64,000 bases of DNA, from contig NC_092333.1 in assembly GCF_046630445.1 (NCBI RefSeq), positions 99,909,001 to 99,973,000 on the forward strand. Reading direction: 5' to 3'. The notes under the pieces were generated by a model, which made no database searches, had not been told where the DNA came from, and saw only the letters and a program-made list of their open reading frames with translations. The DNA is from Rutidosis leptorrhynchoides (taxonomy: Eukaryota > Streptophyta > Magnoliopsida > Asterales > Asteraceae). Below are positions 22,910 to 34,889 of this stretch, piece by piece (the stretch's first letter is position 1; every line of letters starts with the position of its first letter). The position numbers and the translations under genes are program-made.

Positions 22910-24587
22910 CTCTTGTTTGTCCTCAAGCAAGTCTTGTTCTAATCATGCGTATACAAAACACAAATATATATGAATCAAAAACATTGTTTGAAGTACATTA
23001 TACACAAATCACATGAATCACGTAAAACACACACAAATATGGTACACAATTTTCACACGATTCACACGAAGTACACAAAACACACACATTATTTTGTAAC
23101 ACAACTCACGCTATATGAACACATGTTTACACAATTGGAATACACACTCATGAGGGTACACACACAATTTATGAAACACACGCACACATTTGGATTGCTT
23201 GGGAGAGGTGAACTTCGGTGAAAGTTCTTTAAAAATTTGGATCCTTAGGGAAAATTGGATCTTTGAGAAAACGTTTTAAGATTTTGAAAATGTCATTGCT
23301 AGTTTTTTTTTTTTTTTTTTAACTAGACACGTTTTCCGGTTTTAACCTCAAATTCCGGTTGAGGGTAACTGAAAACCGAAGTCTCAGTCGGCGATTAGCA
23401 AGCTATTCGCTCCCATGATTGTAGCATCATGGAACTCTTAACCGGGCGCCCCCTGACGCGATATAAATATCGGTCTTTCATGACAATTTTGTACAATTAA
23501 GATCAAGGGTTAAAACTGCGAAGACTAAGCTATCGCGCGGGACAGATCCTGCTCCAGCTTATACACCGTAATCGGTCTTGCACTGGATAGTGACTTGGAT
23601 TTACCCTACCAAGTTTATTTTCGGGTTTGAAAGTTCAAGACTTTCCCTTCCCACTGTACCTTATATCGTGAAATGATATTAGTATGAAATGACATAGTTT
23701 AGGAAGTTTGCTATATCAAGTAAGGCGAAATTCGGAAGACTTTACTTCCTTCAAGGATGAACTAGATGCATCCTTTCGTTTAGTGACTTTTATTCCTTTT
23801 TCAAGCCAAACGTACTTTAATCGTTTTAATTTTGCAAAATTTGTGATAGTAATTCGAAAAGATTGGTAAAATCCCCCACACTTGGCTTTTTCGTTAAGGC
23901 TTTAATAATTATTTCCATTAAGAATGTGGTAAAACATGTTGATTATCCCTTTTATATGATTACTAGTTTTATGACTTTTAACCGAAATAAATTCAATCAT
24001 TTGGTTGTTTCTAAATTTGTTTCGTGATAATAATTTCGGTTTATACACCTAGTTTTAAAATCTACAAATTTTAAACAAAATTTGAATTTATGAAGATAAA
24101 ATTTCAAAAAAATTTCACCATTCCATTAAGAATTCGAAAGTAAGCCAAGATGTACCAGAGAGAATTACCTCCCCCCACACTTAAGATTAAGTAAGGCCCT
24201 CATTACTTAAAATCAAAAAAATTTTAAAAAATTCACGAGGGCATTTGTGTGAAAAGAGTTCGAAAAACCTTGATAATAAGCCTGAGATCATGAAACTTAG
24301 GTGAGCGATGGCGCTGAACTTAATGCCAGCATAAGAACATCGTTAATTCCTTGATCTCTATCACAAATTCCAAAATGTTTGTACGTCGCTGAACTTAATG
24401 CCAGCATCACTAAACCTTAACAATAAGAAATAAACAAGCACACAAAAATTAAATAGATAAAAATGGTGTTTTTAACACAACCACCACAAACATTAGTCTA
24501 CAATACAAATATTCAAATTATTACAAACCAAAGTTTCTGAAAAATCACCAAATTGTTACCAATCATCAAATAAGGTACATTTGCCCT
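22910..24587 (-). other. Non-coding 3' region of the nested Athila
   Basis: No gene. It has a CA/ACAC-rich stretch (22960-23200), a poly-T run (23307-23321), two further GTGTGGGGG-type purine blocks on the minus strand (about 23875 and 24177), and a 20-bp direct repeat, GCTGAACTTAATGCCAGCAT (about 24313 and 24391). Long 3' non-coding parts are usual in Athila. Confidence 0.7.
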
Positions 24588-26130
24588 CTAATCATCACTA
24601 GAGAAATTACCAAAAGGCCATCCGGAGTAGGTTCCCGAACCATCATTTCGAGGTCTCCCGCGCGGGTATTGGTCCTCAAAGCGCGTCTGTGCATCCTGCA
24701 TAGCCGCTTGCTCATCGTATAAGGGAGGACTCAGAATTCTGTTCGGTGTGTTATAATAGGTCGGGTTTTGGTAGGAAGTGGCATAATAATCCTGTGGGTT
24801 TTGCATATACAAACTAACATTATGGCGAAGCCAATCGCCCCTGTAATTCCCCCACCTTTGATCATACCTTGAAGCCCTATTATGCTCCCGTTGTTCTTCC
24901 TGAAATTCGTTAAATTGTCGCCTTTGTTCTTCATATTGGTCATCTCTGTGTTGATAACCAACCCGAAAATCATGAAAACCGGAAATCACTTCCTCCAACT
25001 CTTCTTCCCGTGTCCTTTACGTCTGCCTACGCCTTCTCCTTTGAAACTGAGGTAATTCTTCTTCACTTTCAGGTTCCTCCATGTGAACCTCCTCCTGCAC
25101 ATTTTCTCGTCCGACACCGCTACCACCTGCTTCATGATCGTGGGCACGGGGTGGGTTTTGAGGTGGTTCCATCCTAGGAACAAAGGGAATGAGCCGATTG
25201 TGTTGGTCGAGCTGCAAAAATTGGGCATTGATATAGTATATACTTCCCAAAGGTTCCATCATGTCTGGATTTGCTACTAGCCGGTCAAAGTTAATTCCAA
25301 ACGAGCTCGCTATTCGAGTGATATAGTGACCACCTACAATAGGGTTTATATTTATTGTCCCTGTTTCGTTTAGATATTTTGCCACGGTGGTTGGAATATC
25401 AACTGGACTTTTATTGTAGATTTTGTCCATCAGAAAAATGTCTAGCCTCGTTACCTTGTTGTTTCCTTCCCTTCTTGCATTGAATGTGCAAGAAACCAAC
25501 CTCTGAATTAACTTCGCCTCTTGATGATGTATTTTCGTGAATGTGCTTCGACTAGCAGCGAATTGGTAATTACTTATGTCGCTCCAAAAAATTCTGGGAT
25601 TGTAGCTGGAATCGTAATACTCTGTCTGTCGGAGATATGCGTCCAATTGATTGTCATCTAGCTCGTTATATATGTCCAAAGCACGAGCTAAATCGATTTG
25701 GCTCATTGATCGAGCCAAACCTCCCAATCTAAACCTCATATAATCCTGCCCTCTCGGATTTAAAATGCATTGAAAGTTCAGAGTTGCGATGAATTCCTTG
25801 CACAACTCGGGGTAAATGGTTTCATTTATCCGCATAACCCGTTCCCATGACTGAATTGTGATTTCTTGTCCGGATGACAATTGGTGTTTCACCTCTAACA
25901 TTCGTGCGACTCTATTGTACTCTCTTGCTTGAACCAATGGTTCCGGGTCAAAATACCAAGTGGCCTCACATTTTTTTCTTACCACCCATTCATATTCTTC
26001 CACGTAGTCCTCATGATCCCGGACATAAGCTAACCAAACAGCAGGATCATTTTGATCCGGTACGGGTGCTTGTTGTCTTCCTTGGTTTGAACCTTGTCCT
26101 TGTTGGGCCGCTTGACTAGATGACCTTGTC
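24588..26130 (-). pseudogene. ATHILA ORF1 / env-like protein of the nested Athila
   Basis: This gene lies after integrase, the place of the env-like frame in Athila. The frame is open from 26130, reads through 26003 and reaches a single stop at 25019-25017. It continues in the same frame to 24588 (EEVISGFHDFRVGYQH...FGNFSSDD). The domain is recognisable from SWERVMRINETIYPELCKEF followed by RFRLGGLARSMSQIDLARAL and YNELDDNQLDAYL, as in the ATHILA ORF-1 family. Then come an Arg-rich stretch and a Q/R/Y-rich tail. I see no clear membrane segment, so 'env-like' refers to position and not to proven function. No ATG fits the start; a splice acceptor (TTTCTTATGTGTAG) sits directly upstream at 26144-26131. 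Expression from a spliced RNA is therefore likely. Confidence 0.75.
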
Positions 26131-27360
26131 TACACATAAGAAACAACACCAAAACAAAAAGGCATATAGAAATAATACCTTGTTAGTGTTAGGTTAAATC
26201 AAAATACATGTTCAAAGATACATATAGCAATAGTTATGTTAATCCTTCAAGCTAATAAATCATTTTAAGAGCAAAGATTATCATGACTAGTATAGCATTA
26301 TAGAAACCAAATTTGAACATAATCCTTAAGCACAATTTAATTCATCATGTTATTGTTACCCAAAAATCTATTAATCATATCACAACAAGCATAATTAAGT
26401 GGAACACTAAAGCTTTTCATGCTTACATTATCAATTTTTCATTCAATTCATGTTAGCATTTCAACTTTGAGACTTTTATTCAAGATAACAAGACTCATAA
26501 AACATCCAAAATCATCTTCAATCAACCCACAATTACCAATTACAAACTATCCTTAACACATTATCAAGCTAGCAATTCTATTGGCATGTAAACCCTAGAT
26601 TCATAAGAATATCATAAAAATACAATGGAATCTCAATTTTAAGGCATACAAGGTGTACATAATAATTAGAGCATGTTAATGTTCACAAAAATCATGAAAT
26701 TAAAGAAAACCCACTTAAATTCTTCAACAAATTCGAAATTAAGAGATTAAAATCGATGTATTAAAAAGAATAAAAAGTAGAAGAACATGAACATACTCTC
26801 CTCATCTTGAATTTGCTTGAAAATGGAAGAGATTTGGTGAAGATTGGATGAAAATTGGCTAGGGTTTGGTAGGTTTTTGAGTTTGGAAGAGATAGATGCA
26901 GAATTTGGGGATGAAAAATGGCAGAAATCGGGGTTGGGGTTTTTGTGGTTGAGAATTAAAAGTGGGCCCCACAATAATTGAACCAAAAAGTAGCTGAACG
27001 GAGGGGTGCGCGGAGCGCACACTGAAGTGTGCGCGGCGCGCACAAGCTTGCACGGTATTTTTCTTTTTTGGTTTTGAGTGGAGTGTACCAGAGACTAACT
27101 CAGGAAGCTTGCTGATCAAAATTTTTCTCGATTTAATGAATTCAGTGGTGTGCGCGGGGCGCACAAACAAGGGTGCGCGGCGCGCACCATGTGTTCTTCA
27201 CTTTTTTTCGCTTTTGATCAGTTTAGCTTTAGTTGGTAACTTTAAGGTAATCACAGAAGTAAAAAAAATCACACAGAATCACTCAAAATCACGCAATCCT
27301 AATTCTAACATTCGTGAAGGTTTAAAAATTGAGTCGCTTCACTCGACTCTTCCCCCAAAC
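26131..27360 (-). other. Region between pol and the env-like gene, probable intron
   Basis: Non-coding on the minus strand. It contains two pairs of GC-rich palindromic words (GTGCGCGGAGCGCAC and GTGCGCGGCGCGCAC types at about 27006-27042 and 27148-27189). It ends with a T-rich tract and AG at 26131. One candidate donor GTATGT lies at 26796-26791. The frames at 26747-27170 look like shadows. Confidence 0.5.
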
Positions 27361-28739
27361 TTAGGTAGCTTTGGGGTCAAAGACGAGGTTGACCTCATCT
27401 TCAATGTTCATGGGTCCATCAACATATAGTTTGACCCTGTGCATGTTTACCTTAAATGTGTCACCTTTTGCGTTCCTTAATTCCACCGTTCCATATGGAA
27501 AAACCTTATTAACCACAAATGGTCCCATCCATCGGGACTTGAGTTTTCCAGGAAAAAGTTTAAATCGTGAGTTAAATAACAAAACACGATCACCCTCTTT
27601 AAAATCTTTTGGATTCTTGAGACGGTTATCGTGCCAAACTTTGGTCTTTTCCTTGTAAATGAGTGAGTTTTCATAGGCATTTTGTCTCAACTCATCCAAC
27701 TCATTAAGTTAGTTTAGACGAAGGTTTCCCGCTTCCGTAAGATCGAGATTACATGTCTTAAGAGCCCAATGTGATTTGTGCTCTATCTCCAAAGGGAGAT
27801 GACATGCCTTCCCATAGACTAGGCGGTAAGGTGTGGTTCCAATAGGAGTTTTGTAGGCGGTTCTAAACGCCCACAAAGCATCGCCAAGCTTTGTTGACCA
27901 CACCTTAGGATTTGATCCAACTGTTTTCTCAAGGATCCTTTTCAATGCCCGATTCGTGTTTTCAATTTGCCCACTTGTTTGTGGGTGATAAGATGTAGAA
28001 ATTTTATGGGTTACCCCATATCGTTTCAACACCTTTTCCAATTGGGCATTGCAAAAATGGGTACCACGGTCACTAATTAATGATTTCGGGGTATCAAATC
28101 GGGCAAAAAGCTCTTTAAGAAAAATTATAACAACTCGTGCATCATTTGTGGGGAGAGCCTTTGCCTCCGCCCATTTTGATACGTAGTCAACTGCAACGAG
28201 TATGTATTGGTTGGAATTAGATTTTGGGAATGGTCCCATGAAATCAATGCCCCAAATGTCGAAAACCTCACAAACTTGGATTATGTTTTGAGGAATTTCA
28301 TCTTTCTGACTAATTTTTCATGCCCTTTGGCAAGAATCGCATGATTTACATACTTGGTGGGCATCCTTGAAGATGGTAGGCCAATAAAACCGGCCTCATA
28401 GACTTTTCTCCCCGTGACTTGGGGTCCGAAATGTCCACCAGTGGGACCAAGATGACATTGGAGAAGAATCTGATTGCATTCTTCCCCGGAGACACATCGA
28501 CGGATTATCCCATCGGGACACCGTTTGAAGAGATACGGGCTTTCCCAAAAATAGTATTTTATGTCACTGAAATTTTTTTTTCGTTTCTGATGTGACATAC
28601 CGGTTTCTAGGAATCCACCCGCAAGATAGTTGGCTATGTCTACAAACCATGGATCATCGATTTTCTCAATCTTCATGAGATTTTCGTCTGGAAAGTTATC
28701 TTGGATAACAGTCTCATGGAGAACCCCAAGATTCGGGTT
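27361..28739 (-). pseudogene. Integrase of the nested Athila
   Basis: The integrase inserts the cDNA into the genome. The frame contains the zinc-binding HHCC domain ([16 protein letters not shown], then CDSCQRA) and the catalytic core D-D-E ([44 protein letters not shown]). It ends in a C-terminal GPF motif (SRWMGPFVVNKVFPYGTVEL) at about 27500-27560. Breaks are a 1-base deletion near 28385 (GFIGLPSS instead of GFYWPTIF), a TGA near 28319 in QRA-KISQ, and a TAA at 27711-27709 in LRLN-LNEL. All three catalytic residues remain. The linker between RNase H and the zinc domain is included. No chromodomain, as expected for Athila. Confidence 0.9.
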
Positions 28740-30491
28740 CTCAAGTCGAGAAAGGTGATCGGCAGCTAGGTTTTCGGCCCCCTTTTTATCTTTAATATCG
28801 ATGTCGAATTCTTGCAAAAGCAAGACCCAACGTATTAATCGGGGTTTAGCATCTTGCTTAGCAAGCAAGTACTTCAATGCCGAGTGGTCTGTATAGACAA
28901 CCGTCTTTGCTAGTACCAAATAGGATCAGAATTTATCAAACGAAAAGATGATTGCCAGGAGTTCCTTCTCGGTGGTAGTGTAATTAAGTTGGGCTCCTTG
29001 TAATGTCTTGCTAGCATAATAAATGGGCTTGAAATGTTTTTCAATTCTTTGCCCCAAGACGGCACCAATAGCAAAGTCACTAGCGTCACACATAAGTTCG
29101 AATGGTATTGACCAATTTGGCGATATGAGAATGGGTGATTGTGTGAGCTTTGCTTTAAGTAGGTTAAAGGCGGTAAGACACTCGTCCGTAAAGACAAATG
29201 GAGTGTCTTCCGTAAAGACAAATGGAGTGTCTTTCTCAAGAAGTTTGTTCATGGGGGTTGCAATTTTGGAAAAATCTTTAATGAACCGCCGGTAAAAACC
29301 AGCGGGCCCCAGAAAACTTCTTACGCCTTTTACATTTGACGGTGGTGGTAATTTGGCTATGACTTCCACTTTAGCTCTATCCACCTCCAGACCTGCACAA
29401 GAAGTTTTATGACCCAATACAATGCCCTCTTTTACCATAAAATGGCATTTTTCCCAGTTTAGCACAAGATTTGATTCTTTACACCTAATCAACATACACT
29501 CAAGATTATGAAGACATGAGTCAAAAGAATCACTGAAGACTGAAAAGTCATCCATGAATACTTCCATAAAGTCTTCAATCATATCATGAAAAATAGCTAC
29601 CATACACCTTTGAAAGGTAGTAGGAGCATTGCATAAGCCAAAGGGCATACGTCGATAGGAGAAAGTACCATAAGGGCATGTAAAGGTCGTTTTCTCTTGG
29701 TCCTCGGGTGCTATAGGGATTTGGAAATATCCCGAGAAACCATCAAGAAAACAATAAAAGTTCTTTCCTGCCAACCTTTCCAACATTTGATCAATGTAAG
29801 GAAGAGGAAAATGGTCTTTTCGGGTAGCATCATTTAATTTTCTGTAATCAATACATACCCTCCAACCCGTGATAGTCCTGGTAGAAATTAATTGGTCGTC
29901 TTCATTTATGACAACGGTCATGCCACCCTTTTTGGGCACGCATTGGACCGGACTCACCCAAGGGCTATCCGAAATTGGATAAATGAGACCTGCATCTAGG
30001 AGTTTGACAATCTCCTTTTTAACAACTTCTTGCATATTAGGGTTGAGTCGCCTTTGTCTTTGTACACATGGCTTATAGTTATCTTCCATTAATATCTTAT
30101 GCGTACAATAAGAGGGACTTATACCCTTGATGTCATGAATTTTCCATGCTAGAGCCGTTTTATGGGCTTTTAATATGGAAACAAGTTTAGACTTCTCACT
30201 TATAGAGAGTTCGGATGAAATGATAACCGGGAGAGTAGAACCTTCTTGTAGGTAAGCATATTCCAAGTGTTTTGGAAGTGGCTTGAGTTCTAAAACGGGA
30301 GGTTCTTCAATCGATGTTTTACATCGGTACTCATTTCCTAAATCCAACTTTCTGTATTCTTCATCATTTGGCTCATAACCGTTAGCCATCAAGGTGGTCA
30401 ACATCTCCACTTCTTCCACCATATTCTCTTCATCACCTTCCGCAAAAATGCATTCTCCCGTACCTTGCAATTCTGGAAATTCCTGCAACAA
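28740..30491 (-). pseudogene. Reverse transcriptase and RNase H of the nested Athila
   Basis: RT copies the RNA to DNA, and RNase H removes the template. Visible RT blocks in order are KEIVKLLDAGLIYPISDSPW, VCIDYRKLNDATRKDHFPLP, LDGFSGYFQIPIAPEDQEKT, YRRMPFGLCNAPTTFQRCM, and the catalytic FMDD in EVFMDDFSVFSD (~29535-29560). FLGPAGFYRRFIKDFSKIA follows. RNase H has the conserved [31 protein letters not shown] and [10 protein letters not shown]. Breaks are a TGA at 28925-28923 (KF-SYLVLAK) and a 24-bp tandem duplication (29194-29241) that repeats DTPFVFT. The frame is otherwise open for over 500 codons, so this copy decayed recently. Confidence 0.93.
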
Positions 30492-31157
30492 CTCCGAATA
30501 TGTGTCTACGGTTTACAAATAATAACATTGATCATCAGTAGACTCGGGGTATTGTAGGGCATGGTCAACGGAAAAGGTAACCTTCATATCTTCAATACTA
30601 AGGGTCAATTTCTGCCCATGAACATCTATCATAGCTCTAGCAGTATTGAGGAAAGGTCGACCTAATATAAGAGGCACACGTGTGTCCTCCTCCATGTCCA
30701 AAATTACAAAGTCAGCCGGAAATACTAGGGTACCTACTTTTACCAACATATTCTCTAAAATTCCACGAGGGAATTTAACAGAGCGGTCCGCTAGTTGAAT
30801 TGCCATTCGGGTTGGTTTTAGTACCCCGGGATTTAGCTTAACATATAATGAATAAGGCATTAAATTTATGCTAGCCCCTAAATCCGCTAATGCTTTAATG
30901 CATTCCAAATCTCCCAGGAGACATGGTATGGTAAAACTTCCAGGATCTGCTAATTTCTTTGGTATTTTGTTCATCAAAATTGCTGAACAATTAGCATTCA
31001 TGGTGACGGATGAAAGTTCCTCCATTTTCTTCCGATTAGTAAGTAAGTCTTTTAAGAACTTAGCATACTTGGGCATACCTGAGATTACATCAATGAAAGG
31101 CATATTTATGTTAATTTGTTTAAACATATCTAGGAATTTTGACCTTTCAGCCTCTAG
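30492..31157 (-). pseudogene. Retropepsin (protease) of the nested Athila
   Basis: The aspartic protease matures the Gag-Pol polyprotein. After the conserved INMPFIDVISGMPKYAKFLK and DPGSFTIPCLLGDLE comes the active site ADLGASINLMP, then LGRPFLNTARAMIDVHGQKL, which closes the fold. The frame meets a TAA at 30515-30513 (CYYL-TVDTYSELLQEF) before RT, and another TAA near 31154 upstream. Otherwise it is contiguous with RT. Confidence 0.9.
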
Positions 31158-32848
31158 CCTTTCTTGTTGTTATTTTCTTGGGTATGGGAGCGGTGGTTGA
31201 TATGGTTTCACTACGGGTTTTCCCGTTCTTCCTTTTCAACCACTTTTTCCGGCTCCTTAACTGGTTCATCATTTCGGTTCAACGGAACACTAAAATCATA
31301 ATTTTCGGGCATTTTTGGAGCATCGTATGCTAAACCACTCCGTGTGGTGATAACATTGGCGTGCTCATTTCGAGGGTTCTTATTTGTATCGCCCGGTAAA
31401 CTACCTGGTTTTCTCTCACTAAGTAAATTAGCTAAACCACTCATTTGTTTCTCCAAATTCTGAATTGAGGCTTGTTGATTTCGAAACTGGTGTTCGTTTT
31501 TCTCGTTGGTTTGGTTTATAGTTGTGACAAGCTGAGTTTGTGATGCAATCAACTTTTCCAACATACTCTCCAAATTTGACTTTTTTTCTTCCTGTTGGGG
31601 TTTTTGATAAAAACCCGGAGTTTGTTGTTGGAACCCACTACTTGACCCTTGTTGGTAATTGGAATTTTGACCTTGAGGGTTGTAGGGGTTGTTAAAGTTC
31701 CGGTTAAATTGGGCTCTTCCTTGAAATTGATTGTTATTTCTTTGGCTTATGAAAGCCACTTCTTCTTTTTGAGCCATTGTTAAACCGGCATCACAATCTT
31801 TTCCTAAATGAAGACCACCACAGTATTCACAACCTACTTTCATACTATGAATTTCCTTGGTGATTTTATCCATGGTTCGAGCAACACCGTCTATTTTAAC
31901 ACTTAGGGAACTAAGGTCATCATAGGCGCCGACACTTTGGACTTGAGCATTACGAGTAATTGGGCATTCTTGATGCCACTCATGAGAATAATCGGCTAGC
32001 TTCTCGATTATTTCATAAGCCTCTTGCTCGGTTTTGTCCATAAGAGAACCACCGGCCGCTTGGTCAATTGAAATTCGGGTTGCTACATCACAACCTTTGT
32101 AAAAGATTTGGACCTTTTGAAAGGTATCCAAACCATGGTTTGGACAACCTCTTAGCATTTTGGAAAATCGATTCCATGCTTCGTACAGGGTTTCCATCGG
32201 CTTTTGACAGAATTGGGTAATTTCGTGTTGGAGTCTCGCGAACTTGGATGCTGGAAAATATTTCTTAAGAAATTTTTCCAACATACCATCCCACGTTTCT
32301 ATCGTAGCCTCGGCCAATGAATCAAACCAACTTCGTGCTTCCCCTTGGAGTGTCCAAGGGAAAAGTCTTAAAAATATGGCCTGGTCAGTTTCTGGTTTAA
32401 GTTTAAAAAGAAGACATATCTCTTGAAAGAGACGAATATGTTCGTTTGCATCTTCATTCGGACCACCACCAAATTGACACCTGTTATTAATCATTTGAAG
32501 AATAGGTCCTTTTATTTCAAAAGTTACCTCACCAGTAGGCGGAGTAATAGCACTACCTTGTCCGGTCCGGGTTGCTTTCATCTTTGCTGCCATTGATTGT
32601 CGTGGTACCAACGGTCTTTCTCCTTCCATTTCAAAATTTGGGGGTTGAACGGGTTTACCAAAGTCTGAATATCGAGGCTTGGTCGTACTTGATTCTGAAT
32701 CAAAGGTTTCTTGCTTTGATGAAGATTCAAAAATTTCAAGTACTTCTTTTGGAATCCTACCAAGCTTTCTATCAGGTTCTGTAAACGGTGTAAGTAATGG
32801 AGATTCTGAACTTCGGGTATGTGGCATATGCGACCTATAAACTGTCAA
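31158..32848 (-). pseudogene. Gag of the nested Athila
   Basis: Gag is the capsid/nucleocapsid protein. The frame of 545 codons starts at 32848; the conserved start MPHTRSSESP at about 32827 matches the Athila-2 gag start (MPHTRSSNSP) and is the likelier ATG. Capsid motifs are GGGPNEDANEHIRLFQEICL, FPWTLQGEARSWFDSL, FLKKYFPASKFARLQHEI, and FYKGCDVATRISIDQAAGGS. The single knuckle-like motif is CEYCGGLHLGKDC (~31815). A Q/N-rich linker and NLEKQMSGLANLLSERKPGS follow. A frameshift near 31215 separates it from protease. Gag-Pol of Athila is normally one frame, so this was a single polyprotein. Confidence 0.92.
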
Positions 32849-32981
32849 TCACACAACTAACAAAAACTATTAAACATACCGATTCTATAAGTTTAAAAAT
32901 CAAAGACTATTAATAATTTAAAATAATTAAGAAACTACTTAATCACAAATCAGTTAATAATTCTATTTTGACACAAAACTG

Positions 32982-32999
32982 TCCCCGGCAGCGGCGCCA
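32982..32999 (-). other. Primer-binding site of the nested Athila (tRNA-Asp type)
   Basis: The minus strand reads TGGCGCCGCTGCCGGGGA, six bases inside the LTR end at 33006. It is identical to the site at 43365-43382 of Athila-2. Confidence 0.92.
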
Positions 33000-33005
33000 A
33001 AAACT

Positions 33006-34889
33006 TGATGTGTCGTAAAGTGGTATATGAATTGTTGTATAAAATAATATGGAAAAATACCGATTAAAGATTGCTACACACTAACGGACAGTGTACCCGA
33101 TCGTGTAGTAGTATAGTAACTGGTTTAGTTCCGTGTATCGTTCCAAGGACAGTTGTATTAGTCAAACTAGAATTATAAACTATATTATGATTAACTAAGT
33201 AAATAAAATTTAAAGGTACAATATTTATGTTTTGTGGCTTATTTAACGATTAGCCAAATCATAGAAGAGTAAAAGTAAAAACAATATTTTTGGTCTTTTA
33301 AGTTTATAAGTGCAAGGAAAGCAATTAAGATAGTTTTGATATCAAAGAGATGAAATATGCTCATCTAGACTTTTTACCCTCGATGTGAATGTTTATTTAG
33401 GATTAAGATCGGATCGATTGGTTTTGCACGAGAACTAATTGATCGGTTTACCAAGAGTAGTCTTGAATAAACACTCAAACGGGATTACACGACGCAAGTG
33501 ATGTTCTTGTCATCTAAGACCTCCTATTTGTAATCAACTAATTCAACTAGTCTAAAGACTTGAAGAATGATCAAGTCAATGGTGTGTTGATCATGATCCA
33601 CTCCTATGTCAACTAATGGTTTAGCTAAGTTCATTCCATTGGTCTGGTTAAATGTTCAATTCACCCAACCCAAGTAATCAATTAAGTGTGGTAATAAGAT
33701 CCCTATAAACGTCACTAGATAAGGCAAATTACTAACACCTATTAGTTATATGGAATTGAGTAGTGAAAATATGCATGACAGATTCTAGGGAATTGATCGT
33801 TCACCTAGACAACTACACATATCAATTAAGCTATCTGAGAGTATCTAAAAGAATCGTTCTTACATTCCTATATAGATTAACCGTTTGAACGCAACTTACC
33901 CCTTTTGGTAATAGACGGGCAAACACTTGTCACTAGGTGTAAATCAATATACTAAATCAGCAAGATGGTGTTTCTTAGTTGAACAAGTATACTAACTAGT
34001 TGAATCGAAAAGATTAAACTTAACAAGAATGGTTCTTGTATTCAAACATCAAACTATCGTGCATGGTAACTATCAATCAAAAGTAAACATTCAACATCTC
34101 GGTTATTTATCTAGATGAACATAAAAGGAACTAGCCAACAATCATGCTAGAAAACTTAAACATAACAGTAACAAAGATAGAATTCATTGTAAATACAAGA
34201 TTGACCTTTTTAGAGTAATCTTGGATGAAGCCCTTGAATGATCCTTGAATCTTCAATGATTTTAGTGTTTAGATGCACTTTGATAAGCTCAAGAACTGTT
34301 TTGAATGATATGTTTTCATCCCTGAATAGAAAGAAAACTGGCACACTTGGAATGAAGCTGGAAAGAGGTTTAAAAAGGCTGAAAAGTAGCTGGAAAGCAC
34401 TGTGCGCGGCGCGCACATAAGGGGTGCGCGGAGCGCACTACTCACCTACCACACTTTTACTTTCCAGTTCACGATCGCACTTTAATTTGGACGTTTCAGG
34501 TACTTGTGCGCGGCGAAGTGCGCGGCGCTCTCTGTTGTGCGCGGCGCTCTCTGTTGTGCGCGGCGCGCTCTGTTGAACTTGCGCGGGGCGCTCTCTGGTT
34601 TCCATTTTAATCAAATGTTCTGATCAAAGTCTTGAGTGCGCGGTGGTGTGCGCGAATAGTGGGCGGCGCGCACTGTAGCTTTCATTTTTTTGTTTCTTCG
34701 TTTCTTGTTCTAGTTTTGATCTTTGAGTTGTTTCATTCATTATCTTCAACATTTCTTCAAGTATTCAATGATTCTATGCTTAATTACAATACAACGGAAT
34801 AATAATGGAAATATTACAAATTCGTATGAAATAACCGACGATAGGACTTGATATTGTGACTAATGATATGTCTATTTTGAGTAATATCA
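33006..34889 (-). repeat. 5' LTR of the nested Athila
   Basis: 1884 bp, same ends as 20990-22892. It has three 19-bp units (34518-34574) in place of four, and otherwise scattered substitutions. It carries the same GC-rich palindromes (34402-34437). Confidence 0.92.

Larger units (their letters stand above)
20990..34889 (-). mobile_element. Nested Athila element, complete, 13.9 kb
   Basis: The LTRs at 20990-22892 and 33006-34889 are flanked by a perfect 5-bp duplication, AACAT (20985-20989, 34890-34894). Removing 20990-34894 restores the chromovirus gag frame. On the minus strand the order is LTR, tRNA-Asp-type primer site, gag, protease, RT, RNase H, integrase, ATHILA ORF1/env-like gene, long 3' non-coding part, PPT, LTR. 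The LTRs differ at about 10 positions in the first 450 bp by eye (roughly 2%), so this is a fairly recent insertion. It has only a handful of stops and frameshifts. Confidence 0.93.

Noticed and set aside
22960..23221. His/Thr-rich frame in the nested Athila 3' region
   Set aside because: It derives from CACACA-rich sequence; the region is the usual non-coding part after the env-like gene.
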